The notes under the pieces were generated by a model. It was not told the origin of the DNA. It searched no databases and saw nothing but the letters and a program-made list of their open reading frames with translations. Made by a program: the position numbers and the translations under genes. Below, in pieces: positions 8,764-16,064 of a stretch of DNA of 39,058 bases. The DNA is from Bradyrhizobium sp. (GTDB lineage Bacteria > Pseudomonadota > Alphaproteobacteria > Rhizobiales > Beijerinckiaceae): positions 1 to 39,058 of the forward strand of contig SSMV01000051.1 of assembly GCA_004799435.1 (NCBI GenBank), written 5' to 3'. Numbering within the stretch: position 1 is the stretch's first letter; the number at the start of each line of letters is the position of its first letter.

Positions 8764-8879
8764 GTCATGGCCGGGCTTGACCCGGCCATCCACGTCTTTG
8801 AACTCGGCCAAGGTCGGAGCAAAGCGCTGTAGCGCTCCGCGCGAAAGTCATGGATGGCCGGGTCAAGCCCGGCCATGAC
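8764..8879. repeat. 116-bp palindromic element, copy B
   Basis: The same orientation and length as copy A, differing at only two positions by eye. The two differences (8780 T to A, and 8863 A to T relative to copy A) are mirror positions in opposite arms, so the palindrome stays paired. Flanking similarity continues on the right (TTAGGGATTGCGCTC in both) and weakly on the left (GCATCTC), suggesting duplication of a slightly larger segment or insertion into a related repeat. Confidence 0.9.
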
Positions 8880-8952
8880 GACTTAGGGATTGCGCTCGCA
8901 ATGGCGAATCCTGCGCGCCTCAGGTGTGGCCCGGCGGGCGCTTGCAAAAACG

Positions 8953-10344
8953 CTAACGCGAAATCCGCTCCAGCGCGACATTGCTGGTGCGCGGGCCGAA
9001 GACACCGATCGTCGCCATCACCACGATCATCGCGCCGGCGATGAAGGCGAACACGCCCGACACGCCGAAGCCGTTCAGCAGGAAGGCGATGACGAAGGAT
9101 GAGAAGATCACCGACAGCCGGCTCCAGGAATAGACGAAGCCGGCGGCGCGGGCGCGGATGCCGGTTGGAAACAGTTCCTGCTGATAGGCATGGAAACTAT
9201 AGGACATGATGTTATTGGCGAGCGTCAGGCCGACGCCGGCCGCGATGATGATCGTCGCCTCGCGCGTCGCGGCGAAGATCAGGCCGAAGACGAGAATGGC
9301 GCCGGCGGCGCTGACAATGACGAATTTGCGCTCGACGCGATCGCCCAGCACAAAGCCGATCAGCGGGCCGATGGGCGCGGCGAGCGCGATCACGCTGGTA
9401 TAGGCGAGGCTGCGGGTGATCTCGACGCCCTGGCTGACCAGCAGCGTCGGAACCCAGTTCTGGAAACCGTAGAAGCCGACGGTCTGAAAAATGTTGAAGA
9501 CGCTCATCAAGATCACCCGCCCGCGGGTGGTCGGCGTCCAGAGATCGACGAAACGGCCGGCGGGCGAGATGGGCTCATCGGGGCCGGGCGCGGGCAGCGG
9601 CGCCCCATATTCGTGTGCGACTTTCTCTTCGATGGCGCTAAGCGTGCGGTCGGCCTCGTCGAGCCGGCCCTGACGGGCAAGCCAGCGCGGGCTTTCAGGC
9701 AGGCGACGGCGTAGCAGCGCGACCGGCAGAGCGGCGGCGACGCCGATCAGCACCACCCAGCGCCAGCCAGCGACGCCAAGCGGCGCGGTGGGCACCAGCA
9801 GATAGGCAAGGAAAGAGGCCACCGGCACGCAGCAAAAGCCGATCGCCTGCGAACAGGCGAAGGCCTTGCCGCGCAGATGCTTGGGCGACATCTCGCTCAA
9901 ATAGGCGCCGATCGTCACCATCTCGACGCCGAGCCCGACGCCGGAGATCAGCCGCCAGAGGTCGAGGTCAAAAGCGTCGTTCTGCAGCGCGACCATGAAA
10001 TTGGCGAGCGCGCACCAGATCAGGGAGCCGATGAAGACCGGCCGCCGGCCGAAGCGGTCGGCGAGAAAGCCGCAGAGAAACGTGCCGATGAACAGGCCGG
10101 TGAACAGCGCGGCGATAAAGCCGGCGACGCCGTCGAGACCGAGGAAATGCGAACTCGCCGGCGCAAGAATCCCGGTCTTGACCAGGGTCGGGGCGACATA
10201 GGCGGTGAACAGCAGGTCGTAAAGCTCGAAGAACATGCCGGCGCTCAGCAGCAGCAGCGCCGACCACACGGTTCGGGTCGGCGGCAGCCGGTCGATGCGC
10301 GCCGCGATTGCGCCGGCGCTCGCCGTCGTGACTGCGCCCGCCAT
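8953..10344 (-). CDS. MFS transporter, metabolite:proton symporter type
   Basis: A 463-residue major facilitator with about 12 membrane helices. The cytoplasmic loop between helices 2 and 3 is GFLADRFGRRPVF, the classic MFS signature, and the central loop contains PESPRWLARQGRLDEA, as in sugar- and aromatic-acid-type porters. EMVTIGAYLSEMSPKHLRGKA fits the PESPR/RG-containing metabolite symporters. ATG at 10344 is chosen because GGGGGGAACC precedes it; an ATG 12 bases upstream lacks a ribosome site. It follows the SDR gene on the same strand after 84 bases, so the pair probably imports and oxidises one compound. Substrate cannot be deduced. Confidence 0.88.
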   Translation of the reverse strand: MAGAVTTASAGAIAARIDRLPPTRTVWSALLLLSAGMFFELYDLLFTAYVAPTLVKTGILAPASSHFLGLDGVAGFIAALFTGLFIGTFLCGFLADRFGRRPVFIGSLIWCALANFMVALQNDAFDLDLWRLISGVGLGVEMVTIGAYLSEMSPKHLRGKAFACSQAIGFCCVPVASFLAYLLVPTAPLGVAGWRWVVLIGVAAALPVALLRRRLPESPRWLARQGRLDEADRTLSAIEEKVAHEYGAPLPAPGPDEPISPAGRFVDLWTPTTRGRVILMSVFNIFQTVGFYGFQNWVPTLLVSQGVEITRSLAYTSVIALAAPIGPLIGFVLGDRVERKFVIVSAAGAILVFGLIFAATREATIIIAAGVGLTLANNIMSYSFHAYQQELFPTGIRARAAGFVYSWSRLSVIFSSFVIAFLLNGFGVSGVFAFIAGAMIVVMATIGVFGPRTSNVALERISR

Positions 10345-10428
10345 GGTTCCCCCCATTCAAGCGGTCGATCGCGCCGCTTTGTTTACTTGCGCATAGGCGG
10401 GCGAACGCCCGAGCGCCAAACTAAGTCG

Positions 10429-11184
10429 CTATCGCGCCGAATAGCCGCCGTCGACCATCATCATCTGACCGGTCACGAAGGAACTGCCGCCGGAGAGCAG
10501 GAAGACGATCGGCTCGGCGATTTCCTCGGGCTCCGCCCAGCGTCCCAGCGGATGCGCGGCCTTGATGTCGGCCCGGCCGCGCGCCGGATCGGGGAGCGCC
10601 TCGAGATAGCGGTGAAGGAAAGGCGTGTCGATCGAGCCCGGCCCGACGGCGTTCACCCGGATGCCATAGGACGCGTAATCGATCGCCATCTGACGCACCA
10701 GTTGCAGCAGCGCGCCTTTGCTCGCGCAATAGGCCGCCTGCGAGGGCAGGCCCAGCACGCCCGAGATCGAGCCGATAGCGACGATCGATCCCTTGCGTCG
10801 CGCCATCATATTGGGCAGCGCGCGGCGCGCCATCAGGAAAAAAGATTTGGCGTTGGCGTCGATGACCCTGTCCCATTCCTCTTCGCTCGTCTCATGGACG
10901 GATTTCGAGACGATATAGCCGGCGTTGCTCACCAGGCTGTCGACGGGTCCGAACCTCTCCTCGGCATGGCGATAGATGGCCTCGACATCCGCCGCCTTGG
11001 TCACATCGCCGGTGATGGTCGTCAGGCGGCTTACATCCAACGCAGGGAAGGTCGCGGGCGAGATCGCAAGATCGGTGGCGCAGACCTGCGCGCCTTCGCG
11101 GATGAGCGCGGCGACCGTCGCCCGGCCGACGCCGCCAGCCGCGCCGGTCACGACAATGCGCTGACCAGAAAGCGAGTTCGCCAT
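10429..11184 (-). CDS. SDR-family NAD(P)-dependent oxidoreductase
   Basis: A 251-residue classical short-chain dehydrogenase. The cofactor motif is TGAAGGVG (residues 13-20), NAG at 88-90, and the active site is Ser139, Tyr152 and Lys156 (YCASK). An acidic residue after strand two (ATDLA, Asp38) favours NAD(H) over NADP(H). GPGSIDTPF is the usual post-active-site motif. The start at 11184 has GGGGAGGA upstream. It is the first gene of a likely two-gene unit with the MFS transporter. It could act on a sugar acid, polyol or hydroxyacid, but the sequence does not say which. Confidence 0.9.
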   Translation of the reverse strand: MANSLSGQRIVVTGAAGGVGRATVAALIREGAQVCATDLAISPATFPALDVSRLTTITGDVTKAADVEAIYRHAEERFGPVDSLVSNAGYIVSKSVHETSEEEWDRVIDANAKSFFLMARRALPNMMARRKGSIVAIGSISGVLGLPSQAAYCASKGALLQLVRQMAIDYASYGIRVNAVGPGSIDTPFLHRYLEALPDPARGRADIKAAHPLGRWAEPEEIAEPIVFLLSGGSSFVTGQMMMVDGGYSAR

Positions 11185-11320
11185 TCCCGTCCTCCCCTCT
11201 CGCGCTCAAACGGCGCACCGCCTTACGATACACGCTTCGTCGCGCCCGGCGAGTCCGCCATTGGACGTAACAAGCAGCGGCGATAGGCTCGCGCCGGCGG
11301 TCGATCGATTGCGAGGGCTC

Positions 11321-11731
11321 TTGTCTGACATCAACCTCGAATATGGCTTCTTCGACACACTGGTCCTCAGCCTTTTCATCGCCTGGCCGGTATTGCTCGG
11401 CTGCATCGCGATCGGCGCGGCGATCGGCGCCCTGGCGTGGAGGACGCGCCGACTGGCGGGCGGCGCGCTCGGCGGTCTGCTGGGCGTCTTGGCCGGCTGG
11501 GGGATCGGTCTCGCGGTCTATGAAGCCTGGGCCGATACGGATCTGTCGGTGAGCGTCAGCTTTCCCGATGCGCTTGCGCTCGGCCTTGAGCGCGCTGCGC
11601 CGGGGCTGCTGGTCGGCGCGGCGATCGGCGGCGCGGCATGGCGGGGGCGCCGCGCGCTGGGGGCGACAATCGGGGCCGTCGCGGGCGGGGCGGCGTCGGC
11701 GGCGCTGTGGTTCGGGCTGGCGGCCGGCTGA
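11321..11731 (+). CDS. Small glycine-rich membrane protein
   Basis: I do not recognise the family. The protein (136 residues from TTG 11321) has four hydrophobic, Gly/Ala-rich segments: LFIAWPVLLGCIAIGAAIGALAW, LGGLLGVLAGWGIGLAVY, LLVGAAIGGAAW and LGATIGAVAGGAASAALWFGL. The frame has no ATG before the first helix. TTG at 11321 has GAGGG just upstream, while TTG at 11261 would add 20 residues, so the start is unsure. It is divergent from the SDR gene and convergent with the ATP-grasp gene, six bases from its stop. Codon use looks like that of its neighbours. A function cannot be given. Confidence 0.6.
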   Translation: MSDINLEYGFFDTLVLSLFIAWPVLLGCIAIGAAIGALAWRTRRLAGGALGGLLGVLAGWGIGLAVYEAWADTDLSVSVSFPDALALGLERAAPGLLVGAAIGGAAWRGRRALGATIGAVAGGAASAALWFGLAAG

Positions 11732-11737
11732 GCGGCG

Positions 11738-12865
11738 CTATTTGGAGTGACCGCTACGCGCCTTCTCGTAGGCGACGGTCCGCGCGAAACTCGCCGCCCA
11801 GCGGCGATAGATGTCGAATCCCTCTTCGCCCTCCAGCATCGCTTTTGCGCCGGTGGTCGGATTGACCTCCAGAACGAAGGGCCTGTCGTCGCTGCGGCGC
11901 ACGATGATGTCCTGTCCGAGATAGCCAAGGCCGAAGGCGGCGGCCGTTCTGAGCGCCAATGCGGCGATCGGCTCGGGCAGAATCGAAATGTCGCCGGCGT
12001 CGACCTGCGCTCGATATTCCTTCGGGGTCAGTCCATGCTTGCCGACGTAAAAACGCTCGCCTTCTTCGAAATCGAGCGCCATGCGCCGCCGCTCCGCGCC
12101 ATAGGAAAGATTGGTCATCAACTGGCCCGGCAACGCCACGCGCAGAAAGGCGGCGGCGATCTTCGGCTCGAGATTTCCGGCCCCGTCGCGCCCGACAACG
12201 GTGTGGACGCGATAGTCGCATTTTCGCATCTCGCCGGATTCGATGAATTCCTGCGTCAGCACGCCACCCTTTGCCTGAGCGACATTTTCGCGATGCCAGT
12301 CCCAGATGAGGCTTTCGGCTTCGGCTGTGTTTTGCGGGAAGCGGACGAAATGACCGCTCCAGCCATAGGACTTTTTGACGACGTAAGGACGAGCATCGAT
12401 TGTCGCCAGAAAATGTTGCAGATCGGCGGCCGGGACTGGCCGGTCGAAATAGAATCCCAGCGTCCGCGGAGTCGAGATGTCATTAGCGTTGAAGACGGCA
12501 AGACTGCGCAATTTGTCGCTTGCCGCGCGCGCCGTCTCGAAGTCCTGATAGACGAACACGCCGCGATCGATCAGCAGGCGCTCGTAGGCTGCACGCCATA
12601 GGACGCTGGGCGGCACGCAAAGAAGCGCGCCGTCGAAGCCGGCCAGATCAAGCGTTGCGCCGCTCCCCAGCCGGACGCTGCCGGAGGTCTCGACGAATAT
12701 TTCGGCCTGCGGCGGCGCCCCGACACGGGTGATGTCATACCCCTCGCGCTTCATCGCGGTCTCCAGACGAAGCGCGTCGGCCTCCACGATGTTTCGCTTT
12801 GGCGGAATCCCCATTTCGTGGACGAGCAAGAGTTTCAGTCGAGGGCTGCCGAGGTCGGAGAGCAA
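11738..12865 (-). CDS. ATP-grasp family ligase, RimK-like
   Basis: A 375-residue protein of the ATP-grasp fold, which couples a carboxylate to an amine or thiol through an acyl phosphate. Supporting features are the nucleotide-binding region YVVKKSYGWSG, the GYLGQDIIVRR strand and the metal-binding FVLEVNPTTG with Glu333 and Asn335. The N-terminal part (LLLVHEMGIPP) is a Rossmann-like pre-ATP-grasp domain. TTG at 12865 is used because GAGGA lies upstream and the first ATG would delete the first strand. It is 43 bases downstream of the flavin-dependent oxidoreductase on the same strand, so both may act on one product. The substrate is unknown; it is not a recognisable RimK, DdlB or GshB. Confidence 0.75.
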   Translation of the reverse strand: MLSDLGSPRLKLLLVHEMGIPPKRNIVEADALRLETAMKREGYDITRVGAPPQAEIFVETSGSVRLGSGATLDLAGFDGALLCVPPSVLWRAAYERLLIDRGVFVYQDFETARAASDKLRSLAVFNANDISTPRTLGFYFDRPVPAADLQHFLATIDARPYVVKKSYGWSGHFVRFPQNTAEAESLIWDWHRENVAQAKGGVLTQEFIESGEMRKCDYRVHTVVGRDGAGNLEPKIAAAFLRVALPGQLMTNLSYGAERRRMALDFEEGERFYVGKHGLTPKEYRAQVDAGDISILPEPIAALALRTAAAFGLGYLGQDIIVRRSDDRPFVLEVNPTTGAKAMLEGEEGFDIYRRWAASFARTVAYEKARSGHSK

Positions 12866-12908
12866 AGTCAGATTTCCTCATGCCTTTTGGGTCTGACGTC
12901 TCCGTTGC

Positions 12909-13931
12909 TCATCGCCATCCCAGTCCGGGCGCGACATGCTTGAGGATCGCCTCGATCACATGAGCATTGTAGTCGACGCCGAGCTGATTGGGCACGGTCA
13001 GAAGCAGCGTGTCGGCCTCGGCGATGGCTTCGTCGCCTTTTAATTGCGCGATGAGCTTGTCGGGTTCGCCCGTATAGCCGCGGCCGAAAACGGCGCGAAC
13101 ATTCTCTTCGATATAGCCGACCTGGTCGGCCTCATCGCGCCCATAGCCGAAATAGGCGCGGTCGCGGTCGTCGATCAGCGCGAAGATGCTGCGGCTCACC
13201 GAGACGCGCGGCGTGCGGGTATGGCCGGCCGCCTTCCAGGCTTCGCGATAGGCGCGGATTTGCGCCGCCTGCTGCACATGGAAGGGTTCGCCCGTCTCGT
13301 CGAATTTCAGCGTCGAACTCTGTAGGTTCATGCCGAGCTTGGCGGCCCAGACCGCCGTGGCGTTGGTCGCCGCGCCCCACCAGATACGCTCGCGCAGGCC
13401 CGGCGAATGGGGCTCGATGCGCAGCAGGCCCGGCGGATTGGGAAACATCGGTCGCGGATTCGGCTGGGCGAAGCCGACGCCGCTGAGCTTGTCGAGAAAG
13501 ACTTCCGTGTGACGGCGCGCCATGTCGGCGTCGCTCTCGCCTTCATCAGGCTTGAACCCGAAATGACGCCAGCCGTCGATCACCTGCTCGGGCGAACCGC
13601 GGCTGATCCCCAGTTGCAGGCGGCCCGTGGCGATGAGGTCGGCCGCGCCAGCGTCCTCGATCATGTAGAACGGGTTTTCATAGCGCATGTCGATGACGGC
13701 GGTGCCGATCTCGATCTTGCTCGTCTTCGCGCCGATCGCTGCGAGCAGCGGGAAGGGCGAAGCGAGCTGGCGGGCGAAATGATGCACGCGGAAATAGGCG
13801 CCGTCCGCGCCAAGCGCTTCCGCCGCGACGGCGAGATCGATCGACTGCAGCAGCGCGTCGGCGCCCGAGCGCGTCCGCGACTGCGACGAAGGACTCCAAT
13901 GTCCGAACGAAAGAAAGCCGATTTTTTTCAC
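12909..13931 (-). CDS. LLM-class flavin-dependent oxidoreductase
   Basis: A 340-residue luciferase-like monooxygenase family protein, with a TIM-barrel flavin domain binding FMN or F420-like cofactors. Diagnostic segments are IGFLSFGHWSPS at the start, GADGAYFRVHHFARQ, EIGTAVIDMRYENP and LQLGISRGSPEQVI. GTG at 13931 (giving VKKIGFLSFG) matches the usual beginning of the family; the longer frame to 14012 adds a low-complexity leader. No perfect ribosome site is next to this GTG. It sits between the ArsR-type regulator and the ATP-grasp gene, all on the minus strand. The substrate is unknown. Confidence 0.85.
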   Translation of the reverse strand: MKKIGFLSFGHWSPSSQSRTRSGADALLQSIDLAVAAEALGADGAYFRVHHFARQLASPFPLLAAIGAKTSKIEIGTAVIDMRYENPFYMIEDAGAADLIATGRLQLGISRGSPEQVIDGWRHFGFKPDEGESDADMARRHTEVFLDKLSGVGFAQPNPRPMFPNPPGLLRIEPHSPGLRERIWWGAATNATAVWAAKLGMNLQSSTLKFDETGEPFHVQQAAQIRAYREAWKAAGHTRTPRVSVSRSIFALIDDRDRAYFGYGRDEADQVGYIEENVRAVFGRGYTGEPDKLIAQLKGDEAIAEADTLLLTVPNQLGVDYNAHVIEAILKHVAPGLGWR

Positions 13932-13980
13932 GAGGGGGGAAACTCCGGAGCGCGAGGCAGCGGCGTTTCTAACACGAGCG

Positions 13981-14000
13981 GCGGGAGGAAAGCCTCCCGC
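13981..14000. terminator. Strong hairpin between ArsR and LLM genes
   Basis: GCGGGAGG pairs with CCTCCCGC across the four-base loop AAAG, and pairing may extend outward to GCGGC/GCCGC with a bulge. It lies 40 bases past the ArsR stop and upstream of the LLM start. There is no T-tract, so it could be a weak terminator or an RNA structure in the LLM leader. Confidence 0.4.
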
Positions 14001-14039
14001 GCCGCGAGGCATTTGCGGGTCACAATCGGGTGAGGGGCG

Positions 14040-14384
14040 TCAGGCCCCGGAATCCTCGGCGAGATAATCGGCCAGAGCGTCGAGACGCTCCCTCCAGAAG
14101 GATTCGTAGAGCTGGAGCCATTCGCGCACCGCGCCGAAGGATTGGGGATTGAGATTGAGGATCTGCTGTCGGCCGCTTTTGCGCCGGATCACCAGATCGG
14201 CTTCGGTCAGCACTTTGAGATGTTTCGAGATGGCGTTGAGCGAAACATCGTAATCCGCCGCCAGCTCGCCGACCGTCTTTTCCCCGTCCGACAGCCGCCG
14301 CAGCAGTGAACGCCGCGTCCCGTCGGATAGCGCATGGAAAACCAGATCCAGATTGGCGGCAGCCTCAAGCATCGGGGCAAGCAT
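14040..14384 (-). CDS. ArsR/SmtB-type winged-helix regulator
   Basis: About 114 residues from ATG 14384. The segment FHALSDGTRRSLLRRLSDGEKTVGEL, then VSLNAISKHLKVLTEADLV and RKSGRQQILNLNP, gives the winged helix-turn-helix of the ArsR group that usually pairs with an activator-of-Hsp90/SRPBCC gene. No metal-binding Cys cluster is present, so it probably senses something other than metal. Starts at TTG 14408 and ATG 14372 are also possible; the operator-like palindrome at 14404-14419 argues for a start downstream of it. No SRPBCC partner follows, and the gene instead precedes the LLM oxidoreductase. Confidence 0.85.
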   Translation of the reverse strand: MLAPMLEAAANLDLVFHALSDGTRRSLLRRLSDGEKTVGELAADYDVSLNAISKHLKVLTEADLVIRRKSGRQQILNLNPQSFGAVREWLQLYESFWRERLDALADYLAEDSGA

Positions 14385-14403
14385 GCGCCCATGAAAGTTA
14401 TTG

Positions 14404-14419
14404 GTCAACCACTCAGTTG
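14404..14419. promoter_or_regulatory. Putative ArsR operator
   Basis: TCAAC-N6-GTTGA (TCAACCACTCAGTTGA) lies just upstream of the chosen ArsR start, in the style of operators of this ArsR subgroup. It would allow autoregulation. It is based on symmetry and position only. Confidence 0.45.
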
Positions 14420-14507
14420 ATTATCAAAACGGGGACAGCATGCCAATCGTCGAATTTTCGCCGCGCCGAACGAGCCTGCGCCTCGCATCGACTTGCCCGC
14501 CCCTGTG

Positions 14508-14526
14508 ATGTAAGCATCCTTTACAT
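14508..14526. promoter_or_regulatory. TetR operator at the tetR start
   Basis: ATGTAA-GCATCCT-TTACAT: six-base arms with a seven-base spacer. The right arm overlaps the ATG at 14525. The same arms and spacing recur upstream of the DUF2852 gene at 15219-15237. This strongly suggests the regulator's own binding site. Confidence 0.7.
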
Positions 14527-15172
14527 GAGTTGGAGCAAGGACGAGCCTGGCGAGCGCGAGGAGCCGCGCGCCTATCATCACGGCAATCTGCGCGAGGCGC
14601 TGATCCATGCCGCGCTGGAACTGATCGCCAAAAAGGGCGCCGCCGGCTTCACTTTCGCCGAGGCCGCCCGTTTCGCCGGCGTGAGCCCGGCCGCGCCCTA
14701 TCGGCATTTTCGTGACCGCGACGAATTGATGGCGAGCGTGGCGCTACGCGGCTTCGAACAATTCGAGGCGGCGCTGGCGCGCGCTTGGGACGGCGGCCGC
14801 CCGCAGGCTTTCGCGGCGCTCGACCGGCTCGGCGCGGCCTATCTCGAATTCGCTCGCAGCCAGCCGGCTTACTATTCCGCCATGTTTGAAGCCGGTGTTG
14901 CGGCCGGCGCCAATGTTCCGCTTCGCGAAGCGGGCGAACGCGCCTTCGCGGTTTTGCGCGCCGCCGCTGACGCAATCTGCGCGGCCGCGCCGGCCGCCAG
15001 CCGACCGCCGAGCCTGATGGTCGCGCTGCATATCTGGGCGATGGCGCACGGCGTCGCCTCGCTCTTTGGCCGCGGCGACGGCGCGCAACGCGCGCTGCCA
15101 ATGTCGCCGGCCGAACTCCTGGAGGCGCAGACGCTGGTCTATCTGCGCGGCCTCGGCGTCAGGGCGGCATGA
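14525..15172 (+). CDS. TetR/AcrR family transcriptional regulator
   Basis: A 215-residue regulator. The N-terminal helix-turn-helix is unmistakable: YHHGNLREALIHAALELIAKKG, then FTFAEAARFAGVSPAAPYRHFRDRDELMASV. The C-terminal ligand domain contains AYLEFARSQPAYYSAMFEAGV and a WAMAHGVASLF segment, typical of TetR proteins with a WHG-type C-terminal domain. ATG 14525 is the only plausible start, but it has no Shine-Dalgarno sequence and is part of the operator, so a leaderless or weakly translated message is likely. It probably represses itself and the DUF2852 gene 85 bases downstream through the shared operator. Confidence 0.92.
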   Translation: MSWSKDEPGEREEPRAYHHGNLREALIHAALELIAKKGAAGFTFAEAARFAGVSPAAPYRHFRDRDELMASVALRGFEQFEAALARAWDGGRPQAFAALDRLGAAYLEFARSQPAYYSAMFEAGVAAGANVPLREAGERAFAVLRAAADAICAAAPAASRPPSLMVALHIWAMAHGVASLFGRGDGAQRALPMSPAELLEAQTLVYLRGLGVRAA

Positions 15173-15199
15173 GGAGAGACGAGGCCGCTTCGGCGGGGC

Positions 15200-15240
15200 T
15201 TGACAATCGGCGCGACTAATGTAAATGTTATTTACATTAA
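15200..15240 (+). promoter_or_regulatory. Promoter and TetR operator of DUF2852 gene
   Basis: TTGACA at 15200-15205 is a perfect -35 box. The perfect inverted repeat TAATGTAAAT-GTT-ATTTACATTA spans 15217-15239 and covers where the -10 should be. Its core ATGTAA-N7-TTACAT is the same as at the tetR start. Binding there would block RNA polymerase. Confidence 0.75.
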
Positions 15241-15257
15241 CAACTGAGGGCGGCGTC

Positions 15258-15737
15258 ATGCCTGTCATTCTGATGATCTTGGGCTTCATGTGCTGGTGGC
15301 CGTTGGGATTGATCATCCTCGGCTATCTGATCGCGCGCAGGCGCTACGGCTATTGGGAGCATCCGATGTTTGCTTGGAACGGCCCTTGGGGCGGCTCGTG
15401 TGGGACGAACGGCGGCTCGGAGCGCTGGGAGCGCAAAATGGCCCACGCCCAGGAAAAGATGGAGCGCGTCCGCTCGAAGATGGAGCGGTTCACCGGGCGC
15501 GGCGACTGGTTTGGCGGCGGCGCGGGCGCCTCAAGCGGCAATAGCGCTTTTGACGATTACCGCACCGAGACACTGAAGCGGCTCGAAGACGAACAGCGCG
15601 AATTCAAGGAATTCCTCGGACGCCTGCGCTTCGCCAAGGACCGGGCCGAATTCGAGAAATTCATGACCGAGCGGCGTGAGCGGCCCCTGGATCCAGGGCA
15701 GCAGGGCGGAGAGCCGCCGGCTCAGCCGCAAAGCTGA
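15258..15737 (+). CDS. DUF2852 membrane protein
   Basis: A 159-residue protein matching the DUF2852 family of Alphaproteobacteria. One or two membrane helices at the N-terminus (PVILMILGFMCWWPLGLIIL) are followed by a Gly/Trp-rich stretch (FAWNGPWGG), then a long charged helix (YRTETLKRLEDEQREF, LGRLRFAKDRAEFEKFM) likely to be a cytoplasmic coiled coil. ATG 15258 has GAGGG seven bases upstream; an in-frame TTG at 15225 lies inside the operator. It is under a clear TTGACA promoter with the TetR operator. The family's role is not established, but tight repression suggests it is induced by a small-molecule or envelope stress. Confidence 0.88.
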   Translation: MPVILMILGFMCWWPLGLIILGYLIARRRYGYWEHPMFAWNGPWGGSCGTNGGSERWERKMAHAQEKMERVRSKMERFTGRGDWFGGGAGASSGNSAFDDYRTETLKRLEDEQREFKEFLGRLRFAKDRAEFEKFMTERRERPLDPGQQGGEPPAQPQS

Positions 15738-15763
15738 AGTCGCCTTCCATTAAAAGCGAGAAC

Positions 15764-15791
15764 GGGGCCGCCCATTTGGTTGGGCGGCCCC
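15764..15791 (+). terminator. Hairpin terminator after DUF2852 gene
   Basis: GGGGCCGCCCA and TGGGCGGCCCC form a perfect 11-base-pair stem with loop TTTGGT, 27 bases after the DUF2852 stop. The following bases (GCTGTCATTT) are only moderately T-rich. Confidence 0.7.
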
Positions 15792-16064
15792 GCTGTCATT
15801 TGGGGACAGGATATGGATTGTATGATCCTGACCTCTCTTAATATTTTCTCCGGCGCAGCTTTCACCATCCCCGACGATCCCCGCCGCCGGCCTCGCCCTG
15901 GGGGATTTCCCAGGCGATTTCTTATGCTAAGGTGGACGCCAGCACGGAGAGCCGATGGGCTGCCCGCCGCCTTGCGGGCGGCGCTCGCGGTCCAGGTTAA
16001 TCAAGTGTAAATCTGTTGCCGACAGATTCGTCGTGCGGGGGAGGGCTTAGAGCTTAGGCCAGGA
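15792..16064. other. Gap before DUF2778 gene
   Basis: The rest of the 327-base gap between the DUF2852 and DUF2778 genes. It holds a GCCCGC/GCGGGC hairpin (15962-15979) and an inverted repeat AATCTGT-TGCCG-ACAGATT (16010-16028) 36 bases before the next start. A 76-codon open frame (15780-16010) lacks a ribosome site and I do not believe it. No other gene is seen. Confidence 0.6.

Larger units (their letters stand above)
8351..8952. other. Gene-free repeat nest between uvrB and MFS gene
   Basis: This 602-base gap contains no convincing gene. It holds at least four kinds of palindromic repeat: two nearly identical 116-base elements (8376-8491 and 8764-8879), a 'GTCATTGCGAG' palindrome (8525-8608), an inverted repeat with CTCGAAGGA arms (8652-8691) and a CCTCTCCCC hairpin (8708-8730). 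It lies between the convergent 3' ends of uvrB and an MFS gene, the usual place for such elements to accumulate. Confidence 0.85.

Noticed and set aside
8376-8879. Possible CRISPR array because of two near-identical repeats
   Set aside because: There are only two long copies, 388 bases apart, with unrelated repeats between them, and no cas genes.
9877-11286. A long plus-strand frame across the MFS and SDR genes
   Set aside because: It spans two well-supported minus-strand genes and their gap, and its translation is low complexity.
15780-16010. A 76-codon frame between the DUF2852 and DUF2778 genes
   Set aside because: It begins within the terminator hairpin, has no ribosome site and no protein-like composition.
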